64,000 bases of DNA, taken from assembly GCA_035292585.1 (NCBI GenBank), contig DATDPU010000091.1, positions 1-64,000 on the forward strand, in the 5' to 3' direction. Position numbers and translations under genes: made by a program. The DNA is from DASSFZ01 sp035292585 (lineage in GTDB: Bacteria; Chloroflexota; Anaerolineae; Fen-1058). This document shows, one piece after another, positions 62,098 through 64,000 of the stretch (position 1 is its first letter; the number at the start of each line of letters is the position of its first letter). Under the pieces are notes generated by a model. It was not told the origin of the DNA, made no database searches, and saw only the letters and a list, made by a program, of their open reading frames with translations.

Positions 62098-63228
62098 TCA
62101 CTTGACTAGAAATTCCCCGCTTCGGTAAAACGGCGCGCCGTCAACCGTGATCTCCGTTCCATCGCGCGTATCGCAGATCAAATCCCAGTGCACCGCGCTG
62201 ACGTTTTTTGAGCCGGTGTTGGGATAGCCCGCGCCGACGGCCAGGTGAATGGTGCCCCCGATCTTCTCGTCGAATAGGATGTTGCCGGTGAACTTTTGGA
62301 TACCGGTATTGGTGCCGATGGCAAACTCGCCCAACGTGCGCGCGCCGGCATCGGTGTCCAGCACGCTGATAAAAAAATCCTGTCCTTTACGCGCGCCGGC
62401 CTTGACGACGCGCCCGGCTTTGAACTCCAACTCCGCGCCCTCGACCACGTGCCCTTGATAGATCGCCGGATAGGTGAACTTGACCCACCCCTCGGTCAGC
62501 GTCTCTTCGGGGCCGGTGAAGATTTCGCCGTCGGGCATGTTTTTCTTGCCCTCCGAGCTGACGAATACGCGGCCGTCGATGCCGACGACCAGATCGCAGT
62601 TGGGGCCTTTTACCTGGACGCGGCGTTTGCCCTTCAGCCATTCGACCAGCCGGCGCTGCCGGGTGGCGATGGCTTCCCAGGCCGCGACCGGATCGGGCTG
62701 ATCGAGCAGGCAGGCGCCATAGACAAAGTCCTCGTACTCGTGCAGGCTCATAGCGGCATCCTGAGCATAGGCCTCGGTGGGAAACAACGTCACCACCCAA
62801 TCGAGTTCATCGCTCGCCTGGCGGCGCATGAACGTGTCATTCAACTCGCGGCGGCCCGCCAGCATCAACGCCATTTTTTGAGGATCGACGTTCATCAACG
62901 ACTTCGTGTTCGTCTCAGCCTTGATGGCGATGCGCACCTCAAACTCGCTGATCGCCATGCGTTCGAACGGATTCAAATAATGAATTTGCTCGTCCGAGCC
63001 GTACTTCAGCAACGCTTCCATCGCGCCCGGCACCAGATCGAGGTGATGGTAGCTGGAGCCGCCGGAAATGTGCGGCAAGCCGCCCCGCTTGATCACTTCT
63101 TCGATCACGGCGAGGGTGAGCGGCTGGGCCACCGGCGAAGCCGTGAGGTACACGCGGTCGCCTTTCCGGATCGAAACCGAGTACCCGGTGATCACCTGCG
63201 CCAGCTTGATAACGCGCGAATCGATCAT
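62098..63228 (-). CDS. M29-family aminopeptidase
   Basis: 376 residues, close to aminopeptidase T and AmpS in length and layout. The C-terminal half carries the metal ligands of the family: the Glu in HVVEGAELEF, the Glu in GEFAIGTN, the His in GGTIHLAVG and the His and Asp in SAVHWDLICD. It removes N-terminal residues from peptides in the cytoplasm. AAGGAG stands upstream of ATG 63228. A likely promoter precedes it. Confidence 0.93.
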   Translation of the reverse strand: MIDSRVIKLAQVITGYSVSIRKGDRVYLTASPVAQPLTLAVIEEVIKRGGLPHISGGSSYHHLDLVPGAMEALLKYGSDEQIHYLNPFERMAISEFEVRIAIKAETNTKSLMNVDPQKMALMLAGRRELNDTFMRRQASDELDWVVTLFPTEAYAQDAAMSLHEYEDFVYGACLLDQPDPVAAWEAIATRQRRLVEWLKGKRRVQVKGPNCDLVVGIDGRVFVSSEGKKNMPDGEIFTGPEETLTEGWVKFTYPAIYQGHVVEGAELEFKAGRVVKAGARKGQDFFISVLDTDAGARTLGEFAIGTNTGIQKFTGNILFDEKIGGTIHLAVGAGYPNTGSKNVSAVHWDLICDTRDGTEITVDGAPFYRSGEFLVK

Positions 63229-63260
63229 GCGACTCCTTCACTTACCTGGGGCATGGAATA

Positions 63261-63288
63261 ACTATACTCGCCTTTAGCCGCTGCACAA
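63261..63288 (-). promoter_or_regulatory. Possible promoter of the M29 aminopeptidase
   Basis: On the minus strand TTGTGC (63283-63288) and TATAGT (63261-63266) are separated by 16 bp, about 33 bp before the ATG. Confidence 0.4.
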
Positions 63289-63289
63289 A

Positions 63290-63303
63290 CCCGCGCACGC
63301 GGG
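63290..63303. repeat. Small CCCGCG palindrome
   Basis: CCCGCG-CA-CGCGGG stands 3 bp after the stop of the PstB-like gene. It resembles the core of the GCCCGCG elements at 41989 and 62047 but lacks their flanks. Confidence 0.5.
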
Positions 63304-63306
63304 CTG

Positions 63307-64000
63307 CTAGCCGAACCGGCCGGTCACGTAATCCTCCGTCCGCTTATCACGCGGCGTGGTAAACACCTGCTTACCGGGGCCTGCTTCGATCAAGCGGCCT
63401 TGCAGAAAGAACGCGGCGTGATCGGCCACGCGCGCGGCCTGCTGCACATTGTGCGGCACGATCACAAGCGTGTACTTCTGCTTCAACTGTTGGAGGGTGT
63501 CTTCGATTTTGGCGGTCGAGATCGGATCGAGGCCCGACATCGGCTCGTCGAGCAAGATCACTTCCGGTTCCAACGCCAGCACCCGCGCGATGCACAGGCG
63601 CTGCTGCTGGCCGCCGGAGAGCGCAAAACCCGACTCGTCCAACCGCTGCTCGACCTCCTCCCACAAAGCCGCCGCGCGCAGGCTGTGCTCGACGATCGCC
63701 GACAAGCGGGCCGCATCGCGCATACCGGCCAGGCGCGGCCCGTACTCCAGGTTGGCGCGGATCGACATGGGCAGCGGCATCGGTTGGGCGAAGACGATCC
63801 CCACGCGCCGGCGCAACTCGATCACGTTGACCTCTGGCCCGTAAATATCTTGCGCCTCGAGCCGCACGCGGCCGGTCATGCGGCTGCCTTCCACCAGATC
63901 GTTGAGCCGGTTGAGCACGCGCAGCAAGGTCGACTTGCCGCCGCCGGCTGGCCCGAACAAGGCCGTAATCTCATGCGCAGGGATCGTCAGGCTGACGTCG
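63307..64000 (-). CDS. pstB: PstB-like phosphate ABC transporter ATPase (partial)
   Basis: The gene runs off the right edge: the frame stays open to 64000 and about 231 residues are visible. Walker A is FGPAGGGKST, where GxSGxGKST is more usual. LNRLNDLVEGSRMTGRVRL and DIYGPEVNVIELRRRVGIVF are PstB signatures, and the ABC signature is LSGGQQQRLCIAR. PHNVQQAARVADHAAFF is the PstB switch region. The segment after the Q-loop reads FAQPMPLP where PstB usually has QKPNPFP. Phosphate uptake is the likely role. The rest of the pst genes would lie outside. Confidence 0.88.
   Translation of the reverse strand, partial: DVSLTIPAHEITALFGPAGGGKSTLLRVLNRLNDLVEGSRMTGRVRLEAQDIYGPEVNVIELRRRVGIVFAQPMPLPMSIRANLEYGPRLAGMRDAARLSAIVEHSLRAAALWEEVEQRLDESGFALSGGQQQRLCIARVLALEPEVILLDEPMSGLDPISTAKIEDTLQQLKQKYTLVIVPHNVQQAARVADHAAFFLQGRLIEAGPGKQVFTTPRDKRTEDYVTGRFG

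Overview
The window is GC-rich bacterial chromosome, most likely from a member of the Chloroflexota (Anaerolineae-like or a relative). This assignment is an inference from several signs: secreted proteins carrying the tail or linker motif (Y/F)LP(L/I)xxR(N/D), a fused glycyl-tRNA synthetase, a DUF4012/DUF2723 envelope cluster, and intergenic DNA full of short degenerate repeats and small palindromes. No rRNA operon, CRISPR array, transposase or prophage was found. There is one tRNA gene (Asn, GTT).

From 154 to 36,494 nearly every gene is on the minus strand and most neighbours touch or overlap by 4 bp. This is a cell-surface polysaccharide and surface-protein locus. In transcription order it starts with a nucleotidyltransferase-like gene, a sugar-nucleotide epimerase, a Wzz-like chain-length protein, a TPR protein and a Wzx-type flippase. 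Then come two FkbM methyltransferases, a Wzy-like polymerase, three GT4-type glycosyltransferases, three class I methyltransferases and a WecB/TagA/CpsF glycosyltransferase. A complete HepT/MntA toxin-antitoxin pair sits here in the middle of the locus. It continues with the initiating polyprenyl-phosphate sugar transferase, a second Wzy-like protein, an LPG-synthase-type membrane protein, a GT2, a DUF2723 membrane protein, a DUF4012 protein and a small LPxxG-like anchored protein. Next are three secreted proteins (a beta-propeller and two TIM-barrel glycosidase-like proteins with CARDB domains), a Wzt-like ABC ATPase, an epimerase, RfbD and RfbC, and finally a secreted protein with a duplicated module. 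The locus therefore carries parts for building, methylating, polymerising, exporting and possibly trimming a surface glycan.

From 36,565 to 39,329, still on the minus strand, lies a housekeeping block: type-4 uracil-DNA glycosylase, rimI, tsaB and tsaE. The strand switches at about 39.4 kb.

From 39,529 to 61,272 the genes are on the plus strand: metallophosphoesterase, glmU, a CNNM/CorC-type membrane protein, recO, glyQS, an MBL-fold ComEC-like hydrolase, a trans-3-hydroxyproline dehydratase-like enzyme, ppdK, dnaG, rpoD, a hypothetical gene, tRNA-Asn, a lipoprotein hydrolase and an MFS transporter. The order recO-glyQS-ppdK-dnaG-rpoD resembles the macromolecular-synthesis neighbourhood of other bacteria, here with two extra genes between repeat arrays. 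The window ends on the minus strand with a cysteine-cluster protein, an M29 aminopeptidase and a PstB-like ATPase cut by the right edge.

The least expected signal lies in the repeats. A 15-bp unit, repeated five times in frame, forms the linker that joins the GlyQ and GlyS halves of the synthetase. The same unit occurs at two other places in the window. Other repeat families build terminators, leaders and gene ends.
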